From: Clostridia bacterium BRH_c25
GTDB lineage: Bacteria; Bacillota_A; Clostridia; Lutisporales; Lutisporaceae
Assembly (NCBI GenBank): GCA_001515955.1
Contig: LOES01000050.1
Span: 1 to 49,214, forward strand
DNA: 49,214 bases
Reading direction: 5' to 3'
Part shown: positions 24,413 to 34,296 of the stretch, piece by piece
How the letters are laid out: each line of letters begins with the position of its first letter
How positions within the stretch are numbered: the stretch's first letter is position 1
Made by a program: the position numbers and the translations under genes
The notes under the pieces: model-generated
The model's input: the letters and a program-made list of their open reading frames with translations, nothing else
Database searches by the model: none
What the model was told of the DNA's origin: nothing

Positions 24413-26260
24413 TTGAAGATATATTCAAAGAGAATATTACTTCTATTAATTGATATAGTTTTAATTAATCTAGCTATATATATTGCCCTTATATTTAGAT
24501 TTGATGGTTTAATTCCGGAGCACTATGTACGTGTGCTGGCAAATTCATTTATATATATAACTCTAATTGAATTAGTAGCTTTTTATTTTTTTGGATTATA
24601 CAAGAGTCTATGGAGTTATGCGAGTATTGATGAGCTTATTCAGGTTTTTTTTGCTGCAGCAACAGGATCAATAGGGGCATTTGTTTACGGCACTATTGCC
24701 GGTGTTAGGCTTCCAAGGACAGTATATGCTATGTCATGGATACTTATATTTCTCTTTATTGGGGGAATTCGTATAAGTGGAAGGTTAGTAAAAAGGGTTC
24801 AAATTTTTGGTAGAAACAACGAGTTGAGTACGAAAAAGGTAATGATTATTGGTGCTGGTAAAGCAGGATCTATGGTCATAAAGGAGCTTAAAGATCATCA
24901 GGAGCTTAATTTAATACCATCAGTTGTATTGGATGACGACTTCAAGAAACACAACTCCAGCATACACGGAGTCGCAGTAAGAGGTGGAAGGGATAAGATT
25001 GTTCCTCTCGCTAAGGAATATGGCATTGATGAAATAATTGTTGCTGTACCTTCAGCACAAAAAAGTGAGATGTCTGATATATTGAGGATATGCAAGGAGA
25101 CTAAATGCAAATTAAAGAAGCTTCCGGGGGTATATGAAATTATTAATGAGAATGTAAGTATAAAAAGCATTAGGGATGTAAATATTGAAGACTTACTTGG
25201 ACGAGATGAGGTTAATTTAGATATAAAGGCAATATCCAGTTATATAAAGAATGAAGTAGTGCTAGTAACGGGCGGTGGAGGTTCCATCGGTTCAGAACTG
25301 TGCAGGCAGATAGCCAGATTTCATCCCAAGCAACTAATCATATTGGATATATATGAGAATAATGCTTATGATTTACAGCAGGAGCTTAGACGTTCTTTCA
25401 AGGACAAGCTGAATATGGAAGTAATTATTGCCTCTGTCAGGGATAAGGTAAGGCTTGAGCAAATATTTGATGAATATAGACCTGGAGTAGTATTTCATGC
25501 TGCTGCGCACAAGCATGTTCCACTTATGGAAAACAATCCGGCAGAAGCTGTAAAAAATAATATCAAAGGTACTTTGAATGCTGCGCAATGTGCTGACAAA
25601 TATAAGTCAAAAAAGTTTGTGCTTATTTCTACTGATAAGGCAGTAAATCCTACTAATATAATGGGTGCAACAAAAAGAATAGCAGAGATGATTATACAGG
25701 CAATGGATAAACAAAGCCATACGGAATTTGCAGCTGTACGTTTTGGTAATGTGTTGGGGAGCAATGGAAGTGTAATACCACTTTTCAAAAAACAAATAGA
25801 AACCGGTGGTCCTGTTACTGTTACACATCCTGAGATAACCAGATATTTTATGACCATACCTGAAGCTTCAAGACTTGTTATACAAGCAGGAGCCATGGCC
25901 AAAGGCGGCGAAATATTTATTCTGGATATGGGTGAATCTGTTAAAATATTGGATCTTGCCAAGGACTTGATAAAACTTTCAGGCTTTGAACCCGATACTG
26001 AGATAAAGATTGAATTTACGGGACTGCGTCCTGGTGAAAAGCTATATGAAGAACTTCTTTTAGCTGAAGAGGGTGTGGCGAGTACGAGGCATAAGAATAT
26101 ATTTATTGGTAAACCATTAGAGATTGACTTTAAAGAATTGATAGGAAAAATAAAAGAGTTGGAAGAGTGTATTGATGATGTCTTAAAAATTAGAGATTGT
26201 TTAGGCAGAATAGTATTAAATTATGAATATAGAAACGATGAAGCCGCTGTAACAAAGTAA
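24413..26260 (+). CDS. PglF/WbpM/CapD-type nucleotide-sugar 4,6-dehydratase
   Basis: About 615 aa. Possible starts are TTG 24389, GTG 24404 and TTG 24413; the last lies 7 bases after a GGGGGTG ribosome site. Four membrane helices occupy the first 110 residues, followed by a first Rossmann fold (VMIIGAGKAGSMVIKEL) and the catalytic extended SDR domain with LVTGGGGSIGSELC and TDKAVNPTNIMGATKR. Family members convert UDP-GlcNAc to the 4-keto-6-deoxy sugar at the membrane, the first step to bacillosamine-type or FucNAc-type sugars. It probably makes the reducing-end sugar used by the phosphoglycosyl transferase at 37618. No partner aminotransferase other than legC is seen. Confidence 0.9.
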   Translation: MKIYSKRILLLLIDIVLINLAIYIALIFRFDGLIPEHYVRVLANSFIYITLIELVAFYFFGLYKSLWSYASIDELIQVFFAAATGSIGAFVYGTIAGVRLPRTVYAMSWILIFLFIGGIRISGRLVKRVQIFGRNNELSTKKVMIIGAGKAGSMVIKELKDHQELNLIPSVVLDDDFKKHNSSIHGVAVRGGRDKIVPLAKEYGIDEIIVAVPSAQKSEMSDILRICKETKCKLKKLPGVYEIINENVSIKSIRDVNIEDLLGRDEVNLDIKAISSYIKNEVVLVTGGGGSIGSELCRQIARFHPKQLIILDIYENNAYDLQQELRRSFKDKLNMEVIIASVRDKVRLEQIFDEYRPGVVFHAAAHKHVPLMENNPAEAVKNNIKGTLNAAQCADKYKSKKFVLISTDKAVNPTNIMGATKRIAEMIIQAMDKQSHTEFAAVRFGNVLGSNGSVIPLFKKQIETGGPVTVTHPEITRYFMTIPEASRLVIQAGAMAKGGEIFILDMGESVKILDLAKDLIKLSGFEPDTEIKIEFTGLRPGEKLYEELLLAEEGVASTRHKNIFIGKPLEIDFKELIGKIKELEECIDDVLKIRDCLGRIVLNYEYRNDEAAVTK

Positions 26261-26351
26261 GGGTATATAGTTAAACTTGCTAAATCTTTGTTTTATATGG
26301 CTTAAAAAAAATGATTGCTTTTATACTTTTTAATTTGAATGAGGTGTAGAA

Positions 26352-27632
26352 ATGGGAGAAATTAGTTTTAGAGGGTATGTAGAAGTTCTAATAAAAAATG
26401 TACGTATAATTGCTGTAATAACTAGTCTATCTATTATAATATCATCAGTTGTTAATTTTTTGGTATTGGAATCAGCCTATGAGGCAAAAGCTGTTTTAAT
26501 GGCTTCAAGCCTCAATAGCAAACAGCAATCAGCTCAACAGATGACAGAGGGGATAGAAGGTTTCTTAAATACAATGTCCCAATATCCACAGATGACAATT
26601 GAGACGTACAAAGAACAAATAAACAATCCACAAATTTTGCAACAGACAATTGATGAACTAAAGCTCAACGAAAAGGATATAACTAGAAGAGACTTAAAGA
26701 ATATGATCACCCTTAATACAATAAAAGATACTAATCTTATAACAATAACTGTAAAATATGTTGATAAGGTCTTAGCTAAAGACATAGCAAATACTATTGC
26801 ACGCAAATTTACCGATTTTGTATCTCAGATGGCTAAGGAACAGGCTACGAAGTCTTCTAATTATATCAGGCAACAGATGGATATAGAAAAAGAAAACCTG
26901 GACAATGTACTCTTGGAGTACAAGCAATACATAGCGCAACCACGAGGTTTGAAAGAGCTTCAGGCAGAATTTGATTCTAAGATAATGCTTCTCACGAAGT
27001 ATAAAGAAGATTTACTGGATGCAAGTATAGAAGAGCAAAGGATAAGGTCAGGATTAACTGCAGCTCAGAAGCAGCTAAGTGTAATACCTGACAAGATAGC
27101 TTTAGATAAATCTTTAATAGAGGAACCTTTTATTTCTCAAGTAGCGGGAGACAGTATGAAAGGGGATGTAAAAGATACCTTTGGAACTATTAAGGTACAA
27201 TCTGAAGAAGTGAATGAAGCATATACAGCTTTAGTACATACTGTAAACTCTTTAATAATTGAATTAGCTAATACTACATCACAAAAAGGCAACCTTCAAA
27301 ATGAGATTGTTGGAATCCAGAAGCAGTTGGAAACTTTACAGGTGGATCTTGCAGAGAAACAGCATCAGGATATAATTATACAGGAAAAAGTTAAATTTGC
27401 AAATAATACATATAATGCATTCTTGGAGAAGTATGAAGAGACCCGAATTGCAAAATCGTCCGCTATTGGTGATGCCAGTATCATTATAATATCACCTGCA
27501 GTTGAGCCACTTCAACCTGTGGCACCTAATAAGAAGTTGAATATTGTGATAAGTACAGTTTTGGGTATAATGATGAGTATATTTATTGCTTTCTTCAAAG
27601 AATATTGGAGAAGTAGTGTTTCTCAAAATTAA
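26352..27632 (+). CDS. Wzz/GumC-like chain-length determinant
   Basis: 426 aa. One membrane segment near residues 17-40, a long periplasm-type helical/coiled region (residues 100-370), and a second membrane segment at the C-terminus preceded by the Pro-rich AVEPLQPVAPNKK, the typical polysaccharide co-polymerase layout. It lacks the tyrosine-kinase domain and no BY-kinase gene follows. It would set chain length or assist export together with the Wzy_C protein upstream. Its presence argues that the glycan is polymeric rather than a single sugar. Confidence 0.82.
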   Translation: MGEISFRGYVEVLIKNVRIIAVITSLSIIISSVVNFLVLESAYEAKAVLMASSLNSKQQSAQQMTEGIEGFLNTMSQYPQMTIETYKEQINNPQILQQTIDELKLNEKDITRRDLKNMITLNTIKDTNLITITVKYVDKVLAKDIANTIARKFTDFVSQMAKEQATKSSNYIRQQMDIEKENLDNVLLEYKQYIAQPRGLKELQAEFDSKIMLLTKYKEDLLDASIEEQRIRSGLTAAQKQLSVIPDKIALDKSLIEEPFISQVAGDSMKGDVKDTFGTIKVQSEEVNEAYTALVHTVNSLIIELANTTSQKGNLQNEIVGIQKQLETLQVDLAEKQHQDIIIQEKVKFANNTYNAFLEKYEETRIAKSSAIGDASIIIISPAVEPLQPVAPNKKLNIVISTVLGIMMSIFIAFFKEYWRSSVSQN

Positions 27633-27836
27633 GTATTCAGGTTTCTTATAATAATTTAGGATCAATGCGAGATCGATTTTGAGGATTTGAATATACTAGC
27701 TATGATGAAAAGTGGAGGCTGACAAGATAGTACCTATATAGATGTAATATTGAGGAATCATTAACTTCTATATAGATAGTAAACAAAGCTAACAAAGATT
27801 CTTATGTTATTAACTATGGTTAAAAGGAGAGCGTGT

Positions 27837-28829
27837 ATGGACTGGAAAAATAAGAAGGTACTTATTACCGGATCTGAAGGTTTTATTGGAAGTCATCTGA
27901 CAGAGCGTTTAATTAAACTTGGTGCTGATGTAACGGGTTTTACTTTGTATAATTCATTCAATAATTGGGGATGGCTTGATAGTCTTGATAATGATTTATT
28001 AAAGAAAGTTGATATATTTACTGGAGATATAAGGGATGAAAACTGTGTACGGCAGGCTGTGAAAGGTAAAGATATTGTATTTCACCTAGCTGCACTAATT
28101 GCAATCCCATACTCATATTATGCTCCTGCTTCATATATAGCTACAAATGTAAACGGTACACTTAACGTAATGCAGTCCTGCAGGGATTTTGAAATAGGAA
28201 AAGTTATTCATACCTCTACCAGTGAGGCTTATGGTACAGCCCAATATGTTCCCATAGACGAAAAACACCCCCTTCAAGGGCAGTCACCTTATTCGGCAAG
28301 TAAAATTGGAGCCGACATGATGGCTGAAAGCTTCTATAGATCATTTAACACACCTGTAGCTACAATCAGGCCCTTTAACACTTATGGACCCAGGCAATCA
28401 GCTAGGGCTGTCATACCTACAATTATAACACAGGTACTGAGTGGAGAGAAGAGGATTAAACTGGGGTCTCTAACTCCCACTAGGGATTTGAACTATGTTA
28501 AGGATACTGTAGAAGGGTTCGTCAAAGTTGCTGAGAGTGATAAGACATTTGGTACAGTATTAAATATCGGTACGGGTAAAGAAATCTCAATAGGGGATTT
28601 AGCAAATACTATTATTAGCCTAATTGGTAGTGATGCACAGGTGGTCAGTGATGAGGAGAGAATCAGACCATCAAATAGTGAGGTAAACAGGCTATGTGCA
28701 GATAACAAAAGAGCATTAGAACTTACAGGTTGGAAACCGAAGTACTCTCTAGAAGATGGGTTACTTGAAACAATTGAATGGTTCAAAAATAATTTGGAAT
28801 GTTATAAAGCTGATATATATAATATTTAG
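27837..28829 (+). CDS. legB: Nucleotide-sugar 4,6-dehydratase LegB
   Basis: 330 aa from ATG 27837, 6 bases after AAAAGGAGA (the ATG at 27804 lacks a site). Extended SDR with the NAD motif VLITGSEGFIGSHL, active-site HTSTSEAYGTA and YSASKIGAD (Tyr-Lys). Best fit is LegB, which makes the 4-keto-6-deoxy form of GDP- or UDP-N-acetylglucosamine, the first committed step to legionaminic acid. It starts the run legB-legC-crotonase-legG. The preceding 200 bp has no gene. Family assignment is strong; the exact nucleotide is inferred from the ptmE homologue downstream (GDP). Confidence 0.88.
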   Translation: MDWKNKKVLITGSEGFIGSHLTERLIKLGADVTGFTLYNSFNNWGWLDSLDNDLLKKVDIFTGDIRDENCVRQAVKGKDIVFHLAALIAIPYSYYAPASYIATNVNGTLNVMQSCRDFEIGKVIHTSTSEAYGTAQYVPIDEKHPLQGQSPYSASKIGADMMAESFYRSFNTPVATIRPFNTYGPRQSARAVIPTIITQVLSGEKRIKLGSLTPTRDLNYVKDTVEGFVKVAESDKTFGTVLNIGTGKEISIGDLANTIISLIGSDAQVVSDEERIRPSNSEVNRLCADNKRALELTGWKPKYSLEDGLLETIEWFKNNLECYKADIYNI

Positions 28830-28845
28830 AAGGAAGGTAAATTAT

Positions 28846-29952
28846 ATGATTCCTTTATGTGTACCTCAGATTGAAGGGAATGAATGGGAGTATATAAAAG
28901 ACTGCCTGGATACTAACTGGGTGTCCTCTGTTGGCAGCTATGTAAATCTTTTTGAAGATAGATTCAAAGAATATGTACGCTCAAAATCATCAGTAGTTAC
29001 AATGAATGGAACAATGGCTATTACACTAGCTTTGCAGGTGCTAGGAATTGGACCGGGTGACGAAGTTATTGTGCCTTCAATGACTTTTATTGCTAGTGTT
29101 AATCCTATAAAGCATGTAGGTGCAGATCCCGTATTTGCTGATATTACATATGACACATGGGTTATGGATGTTGATAAAGTTGAAGAGCTGATTACAGAAA
29201 AAACAAAGGCAATAATTCCTGTACATGTATATGGTAATGTAGTGGATATGGAACCATTAATGAAAATAGCAAACAAGCATAATTTATATGTAGTTGAAGA
29301 TGCTACCGAAGCATTAGGTTCAGAATACAGAACTAGTGATGGTGTTTGGCATAAGGCGGGAACAATAGGACATATTGGTACTTTTAGCTTTAATGGCAAT
29401 AAGCTGATAACTACAGGTGCAGGAGGAATGCTGGTTACTGATAATGAAGAGTGGGGACATAGCGCAAAATACTATTCGAATCAGACAAAAACAATCCTAC
29501 CAAATGGTGGATATTACCACGAGGAAATCGGATTCAACTATCGCATGCCAAATGTATTAGCAGCAATGGGAGCTGCACAACTTGAAAATATTGGGAAGTA
29601 TCTCGATATAAAGGTAAGGAACGCAAATTTGTATAATAAACTTCTTGCAGATATAGAAGGTATACAGCTTGTATCTATAAAAAATAACGTAAAGCATTGT
29701 CAGTGGCTATATAGTATACTAGTAAAAGAGCAATTCAGAACGGATAGGGATGGACTTATCAAGTATCTTGAGGATAATGGCATAACGAGCAGACCTTTCT
29801 TCTATCCCGTACATAATATGAAACCATATGTTAAAAATATTGCTAAGCTTGAAGTGACTGAAAAAATTTCGATGTTGGGTATTAATCTTCCAAGCTCTGT
29901 TGGTCTTAAAGAAGAGGAGATTGAGTTGATATGTAAACAGTTGAAAGGTTAA
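28846..29952 (+). CDS. legC: PLP-dependent sugar aminotransferase LegC
   Basis: 368 aa from ATG 28846 behind AAGGAAGG. DegT/DnrJ/EryC1 fold: substrate region MNGTMAITLALQVLG, GDEVIVPSMTFIASVNPI, the PLP-facing Asp in VVEDATEALGS, and Schiff-base Lys186 in SFNGNKLITTGAGG. LegC aminates C4 of the keto sugar made by LegB. It lies 16 bases after legB and 19 before the crotonase gene, so co-transcription is nearly certain. Confidence 0.9.
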   Translation: MIPLCVPQIEGNEWEYIKDCLDTNWVSSVGSYVNLFEDRFKEYVRSKSSVVTMNGTMAITLALQVLGIGPGDEVIVPSMTFIASVNPIKHVGADPVFADITYDTWVMDVDKVEELITEKTKAIIPVHVYGNVVDMEPLMKIANKHNLYVVEDATEALGSEYRTSDGVWHKAGTIGHIGTFSFNGNKLITTGAGGMLVTDNEEWGHSAKYYSNQTKTILPNGGYYHEEIGFNYRMPNVLAAMGAAQLENIGKYLDIKVRNANLYNKLLADIEGIQLVSIKNNVKHCQWLYSILVKEQFRTDRDGLIKYLEDNGITSRPFFYPVHNMKPYVKNIAKLEVTEKISMLGINLPSSVGLKEEEIELICKQLKG

Positions 29953-29971
29953 AAACAGAAGGGAGAGCTAA

Positions 29972-30745
29972 ATGGAATATAATAATTTAGAATATGATTT
30001 TATTGATGAACAGATATGCCAAGTAAAAGTAGATAATTCAAAGGGTCTTAATATATTGAATGTAGAGACTCTTAATGAACTGGGAGATTTACTGGGGAGA
30101 TTAAACAGTATCGAAGCGCTTAGAGTTGTTATAATCACTGGTAAAGGCAAAAAGGCGTTTATCTGCGGTGCAGATATTAAGGAAATGGCCGGTATGGACT
30201 ATCACAGCAGTAGAGAATACAGCAAGTTAGCAATGAATACTTTTATGAAAATATATGAAAGTAATAAGATGTATATTGCTGCAATAAATGGAATTGCATT
30301 AGGCGGTGGTGTAGAGATTACTTTATTCTGTGATCTGAGAATAGCTTCAGATAGTTCAACGTTTGGCAACCCAGAGGTGTCTTTAGGAATAACCTGCGGG
30401 TTTTCCGGTACTCAGATGCTTAGTAGAATTATTGGAATTTCTAATGCCAAGGATATGTTGTTAACTGGTAGAAGAATTGATGCAAAAGATGCATTAAATA
30501 AAGGACTTGTTAACTATTTATACAGTCAGGAAGAGTTAATGGAGAAAACGATTGAGATCGCAAAAGGAATTTCTAAGAATTCCTACAATGCTTTGCAAAA
30601 AACAAAGTACCTGGTGAACAGGTCTATAGATTTGCAGATTAAGGAAGGACTTGAACTAGAAACGGAAATTTTCAGCCAATGTTTTAATTCGGATGAGAGT
30701 AAAAAGTTTATGGAAGCGTTTCTACTTAAAAAAGGCAGGGGTTGA
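29972..30745 (+). CDS. Enoyl-CoA hydratase/isomerase (crotonase) inside the leg operon
   Basis: 257 aa, ATG 29972 with a GGGAG site. The oxyanion-hole segments FICGADIKEM and INGIALGGGVEITLF are intact. Both hydratase glutamates are present: Glu115 (GGGVEI) and Glu135 (GNPEV), 20 residues apart as in classic enoyl-CoA hydratase. It would therefore handle a CoA ester, most simply hydrating a 2-enoyl-CoA to a 3-hydroxyacyl-CoA. Its stop lies one base before the legG start, so the two are translationally coupled. No other fatty-acid gene is nearby. A role in making an acyl donor for an amino-sugar N-acyl group is inference. Confidence 0.88.
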   Translation: MEYNNLEYDFIDEQICQVKVDNSKGLNILNVETLNELGDLLGRLNSIEALRVVIITGKGKKAFICGADIKEMAGMDYHSSREYSKLAMNTFMKIYESNKMYIAAINGIALGGGVEITLFCDLRIASDSSTFGNPEVSLGITCGFSGTQMLSRIIGISNAKDMLLTGRRIDAKDALNKGLVNYLYSQEELMEKTIEIAKGISKNSYNALQKTKYLVNRSIDLQIKEGLELETEIFSQCFNSDESKKFMEAFLLKKGRG

Positions 30746-30746
30746 T

Positions 30747-31907
30747 ATGCAGAAGGTACATGTTGGTGTTGTTACTACAAATCGCGCAGATTACGGAATA
30801 CTCTATCCGTTGATAAGCAAAATTCAGGATTCAGATAAGTTGGAGCTCAATTTAATTGTAACGGGTGCTCATCTACTGGATAAGTTCAATACGGTAGAAA
30901 TGGTAAGAAAAGATGGGCTGAATATAAGTAAAGAAATTGAAATGTTTATTGGAACGGATTCTAAGTCTGCACTGCTTAAGTCTATTGGAGTCGGGTTTAT
31001 TTCATTCGCTGATTACCTGAAAGAAAAAGAGTTGGATTTATTGATAGTACTTGGTGATCGTGCGGAGATAATAGTTCCGGCGTTTTCAGCACTTTTTTAT
31101 GGAATTGCGATAGCTCATATTGCAGGGGGAGACAGCATAGATACATATGTAACCTATGATAACAGCGTCCGTCATGCCATAACAAAGATAAGCCACTTAC
31201 ACTTTGTGTCAACGGAAGAGCATAAGCAAAGAGTTATTGGAATGGGTGAAGAAGAAAATAGAATATTTAATGTTGGTGCCCTTGGACTCGATTATATTAG
31301 GGAAGCTGAATTAATGACAAAAGAACAACTAAGAAGTATTCTAGAGAAATTGGATGTTGATAAGCCATATATATTATTTACTTTTCATCCGATTCATACA
31401 AGAACTGAACAATTAGATAGCGAAATGAAAGAGATATGTAGAGTTATTGAGGATATGAGAATACAAACTGTGATTACATATCCAAATTCGGATTTCGGTC
31501 ATGAGATAATAATCAATGAAATAAAGCAGCTTCAAAATGCAGGCCATGTGGAATTAAAGGATAAGTTAACACATAGAGAATATTTAAGTCTAATGAAATT
31601 TTCTTCTGCTGTTATGGGCAACTCCTCTAGTGGAATATTTGAAGCCCCCTTTTTTAAAGTGCCTACTGTTGACATAGGTGAACGCCAAAGGGGAAGAATA
31701 AAAGCCGAGAGCACCATAAACGTCAATTGCGATTACAAAGAAATTGTAAATGCTATAAATACAGTAATATTTGATAATTCATTCGTGAGTATGTGCAAAA
31801 CGTGTAGAAATCCTTATGGTGATGGAACGAGCAGTGGTAAAATCATAGAGGTGCTTGAAGACACTGTTTACAATAGAAAACTGATTGAGAAAAAGATGAC
31901 ATATTAG
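30747..31907 (+). CDS. legG: Hydrolysing sugar-nucleotide 2-epimerase LegG (NeuC-like)
   Basis: 386 aa from ATG 30747 (MQKVHVGVVTTNRADYG). GT-B-like epimerase fold with LIVLGDRAEI, HIAGGDSIDTY, STEEHKQRVIGMGE and NSSSGIFEAPFFKVPTVDIG. NeuC/LegG enzymes remove the nucleotide and invert C2 to give the 6-deoxymannose-type sugar used by the synthase. The start overlaps the end region of the crotonase gene. Length and motifs are normal. Confidence 0.9.
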   Translation: MQKVHVGVVTTNRADYGILYPLISKIQDSDKLELNLIVTGAHLLDKFNTVEMVRKDGLNISKEIEMFIGTDSKSALLKSIGVGFISFADYLKEKELDLLIVLGDRAEIIVPAFSALFYGIAIAHIAGGDSIDTYVTYDNSVRHAITKISHLHFVSTEEHKQRVIGMGEEENRIFNVGALGLDYIREAELMTKEQLRSILEKLDVDKPYILFTFHPIHTRTEQLDSEMKEICRVIEDMRIQTVITYPNSDFGHEIIINEIKQLQNAGHVELKDKLTHREYLSLMKFSSAVMGNSSSGIFEAPFFKVPTVDIGERQRGRIKAESTINVNCDYKEIVNAINTVIFDNSFVSMCKTCRNPYGDGTSSGKIIEVLEDTVYNRKLIEKKMTY

Positions 31908-31945
31908 AACAACAAATAAGAATGTGTATAAGGTAGGATGAAAGC

Positions 31946-32899
31946 ATGGAAATCAAGGATTATGTAAACGGTAATGAAGAGGATATAAGGGCGTTGTATA
32001 GAGCTGCGTATAACAGAAGCCTTGATATTGATTTGTGGAAGTGGAGGTTCACCAATAATCCCTTTGGCAATCACTTTTTAAAATTAATGTGGGATAATGA
32101 TATTCTTGCAGGGCACTATTCGGTAAGTGCGTCTAAACTGGTTGCCTTTGGTGAAGAAATAACAGGCGCACTTTCAATGATTACAATGACACATCCCGAC
32201 TATAATAAACGGGGTATATTCACAAGCTTGGCAAATGCTCTTTTTCAAGAGTTTCAAGGAAATTTGAAGATAATATATGGGTTCCCGAATAACAATTCTT
32301 ATCATGGATTTGTATCGAAATTGGGATGGAAGCACATTGCGGATATTAAACCTTATTGGATAGACACGATGGGCAAGTCTTTTCAATGGAAAGAAAGGTA
32401 TATGCTTGTCAAAGTCAATAGCTTTGATGAAGAAATTTATAAGCTTGATAAGAATTTAAATACTAACAGAATCCATGTAAGAAGGGACTCTGTTTACCTA
32501 AATTGGAGATATACAAATAACCCATCAAACAAATACCACATGTATGAGATATATGATAGGAACGAAATAGTAGGCTTCTGCTGTTATAAACTATATCAGG
32601 ATGTTCAAAGGGGAAGGGTAATATGTGACGTGGTGGACTTCTTGTGCATGAATACTGATATCTTTGAGGATATGATTTATTTTATTATTAAAAGCATGGC
32701 ACAAGAGGATGTATGTTATATCGATCTTTGGACTAGTATAGATGTTTTTGGAGAAGTATTAAAAAATATTGGATTTATAGTCGATGAAGATAATGTCACT
32801 CATTTTTGTGCAATGAAAAACTCGAGTGAAGATTATTTGAATAGTACAACAGAAATAGAAAACTGGTATATAACAATGGGTGACTCAGATATATATTGA
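31946..32899 (+). CDS. GNAT-family acyltransferase
   Basis: 317 aa. The acyl-CoA binding region is in THPDYNKRGIFTSLANALFQ (about residues 77-96), with a second, less clear GNAT half around residues 180-290. It lies in the nonulosonate gene order between legG and the deacetylase gene. A plausible job is N-acylation of an amino group on the sugar or a modified Leg derivative, perhaps with the product of the crotonase. The substrate is unknown; this is a family-level call. Confidence 0.7.
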   Translation: MEIKDYVNGNEEDIRALYRAAYNRSLDIDLWKWRFTNNPFGNHFLKLMWDNDILAGHYSVSASKLVAFGEEITGALSMITMTHPDYNKRGIFTSLANALFQEFQGNLKIIYGFPNNNSYHGFVSKLGWKHIADIKPYWIDTMGKSFQWKERYMLVKVNSFDEEIYKLDKNLNTNRIHVRRDSVYLNWRYTNNPSNKYHMYEIYDRNEIVGFCCYKLYQDVQRGRVICDVVDFLCMNTDIFEDMIYFIIKSMAQEDVCYIDLWTSIDVFGEVLKNIGFIVDEDNVTHFCAMKNSSEDYLNSTTEIENWYITMGDSDIY

Positions 32900-32941
32900 A
32901 TAATTATCCGATACATCAATCTAAGAGTGGTGGTGCTTTAA

Positions 32942-33607
32942 ATGAGAGTATTAACAGTATCGGTTCATCCAGATGATGAAACAATTGGTTGTGGAGGGAC
33001 ACTGCTTAAACACAAGGATTCTGGAGATGAAGTATTCTGGCTGATTATAACGGGGATAAGTACTTCTGAAGGGTATCCTGCTGATATTGTAGAAGAAAGA
33101 GAAAATCAAATAAGGAAAGTAGCAGAGCTATTTGGATTTAAGAACGTATACAGATTAGACATACCAACTACTAAATTACACTTGATTGATCTTAATATAC
33201 TAATAGACAGAATTTCATCTGTTGTAAAGGATGTAAGGCCCGAAATAATATATATGATAAATAGGTCTGATATACATACAGATCACCAGGTTGCTGCAAA
33301 AGCTATAATGAGCTGCACAAAAGCATTTAGATATCCGTTCATTAAGAAATTGCTTATGTATGAATGCCTATCAGAGACAGAAATGGCACCTCCATTAATA
33401 GAGAATTACTTTTTACCTAATGTATATAGTAATATTAGTGCTTATTTAGATAAAAAATTAGATATTATGAAAGTATACAAATCAGAGATCCAGGAGGTTC
33501 CACTTCCAAGAAGCTTGGAAAATATTAAAGCTCTTGCCAGATATAGGGGGGCAACCTGTTGTTTAGATTATGCAGAAGCATTTATGCTTTTAAGAGAGAT
33601 TATTTAG
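32942..33607 (+). CDS. PIG-L/LmbE-family N-deacetylase
   Basis: 221 aa with both zinc-site motifs: HPDDETIGCGGTLL near residue 9 and HTDHQVAAKA at residue 112. PIG-L enzymes remove N-acetyl groups from GlcNAc-type sugars. Here it might free an amino group for re-acylation by the GNAT at 31946 or by LegH, giving a non-acetyl decoration. ATG 32942 is preceded by GGTGGTG. Substrate is inferred from context. Confidence 0.82.
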   Translation: MRVLTVSVHPDDETIGCGGTLLKHKDSGDEVFWLIITGISTSEGYPADIVEERENQIRKVAELFGFKNVYRLDIPTTKLHLIDLNILIDRISSVVKDVRPEIIYMINRSDIHTDHQVAAKAIMSCTKAFRYPFIKKLLMYECLSETEMAPPLIENYFLPNVYSNISAYLDKKLDIMKVYKSEIQEVPLPRSLENIKALARYRGATCCLDYAEAFMLLREII

Positions 33608-33623
33608 GTAGGAGATTTTTAAT

Positions 33624-34295
33624 ATGGGAGACTTAGTATACAATCAAAATGATATACTTCTATTAGGTTCGGGTGGACATGCTAAAGTGATAATTGATGC
33701 AATAAAAATATCATATCCTGAATATAGAATAATTGGATTAACAGATGTTATTGAGGAAAGGTTAGGTAAAGAAGTTCTTGGCATCCCAATTTTAGGTACT
33801 GATATTATACTCGATAAATTGTATAAGCAGGGCCTTAGGAAAGTATTTATTGCTGTTGGAATGACGAAAGTCAGTTTCTGTAGGCTTGATACTTATAATC
33901 ATTTAGTTTCTACGGGATTTGAGTTAGTTAATATAATTCATAAGAAAAGTATAATTTCTGATATGGTTACTATAGGATGTGGAAATGCTATTTTGGCAGG
34001 AGTAATTATCAATGCTGATGCACTTATAGGTAATGCCTGTATTATAAACACAGGTAGTATAATTGAACATGACTGCATTATAGGAAATAATGTACATGTT
34101 GCCCCCGGGGCAAAATTATCGGGGAATGCCATCATAAAGGATAACTCTATTATAGGTATTGGAGCATCCGTGATTCAAGGAGTACAAATAGGAAAAAATT
34201 GTATTATAGGCGCTGGCAGCGCAGTAATAAGTAATATTCCAGATAATTCTACCGCTGTTGGAGTACCAGCAAAGGTTATTAAAAGAGGGTGTTAA
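33624..34295 (+). CDS. legH: NeuD/PglD-type N-acetyltransferase LegH
   Basis: 223 aa. N-terminal Rossmann-like sugar-binding domain (LLLGSGGHAKVIIDAIK) and a left-handed beta-helix of hexapeptide repeats. The catalytic His lies in IEHDCIIGNNVHVAPGA, as in PglD/NeuD enzymes, which N-acetylate the C4 amino group of the LegC product. Its stop is one base before the legI start. Confidence 0.88.
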   Translation: MGDLVYNQNDILLLGSGGHAKVIIDAIKISYPEYRIIGLTDVIEERLGKEVLGIPILGTDIILDKLYKQGLRKVFIAVGMTKVSFCRLDTYNHLVSTGFELVNIIHKKSIISDMVTIGCGNAILAGVIINADALIGNACIINTGSIIEHDCIIGNNVHVAPGAKLSGNAIIKDNSIIGIGASVIQGVQIGKNCIIGAGSAVISNIPDNSTAVGVPAKVIKRGC

Positions 34296-34296
34296 A

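Noticed and set aside
27633..27836. Repeated CTATATAG motifs before legB as an operator
   Set aside because: They are AT-rich, imperfect and in an AT-rich context; chance occurrence is likely.
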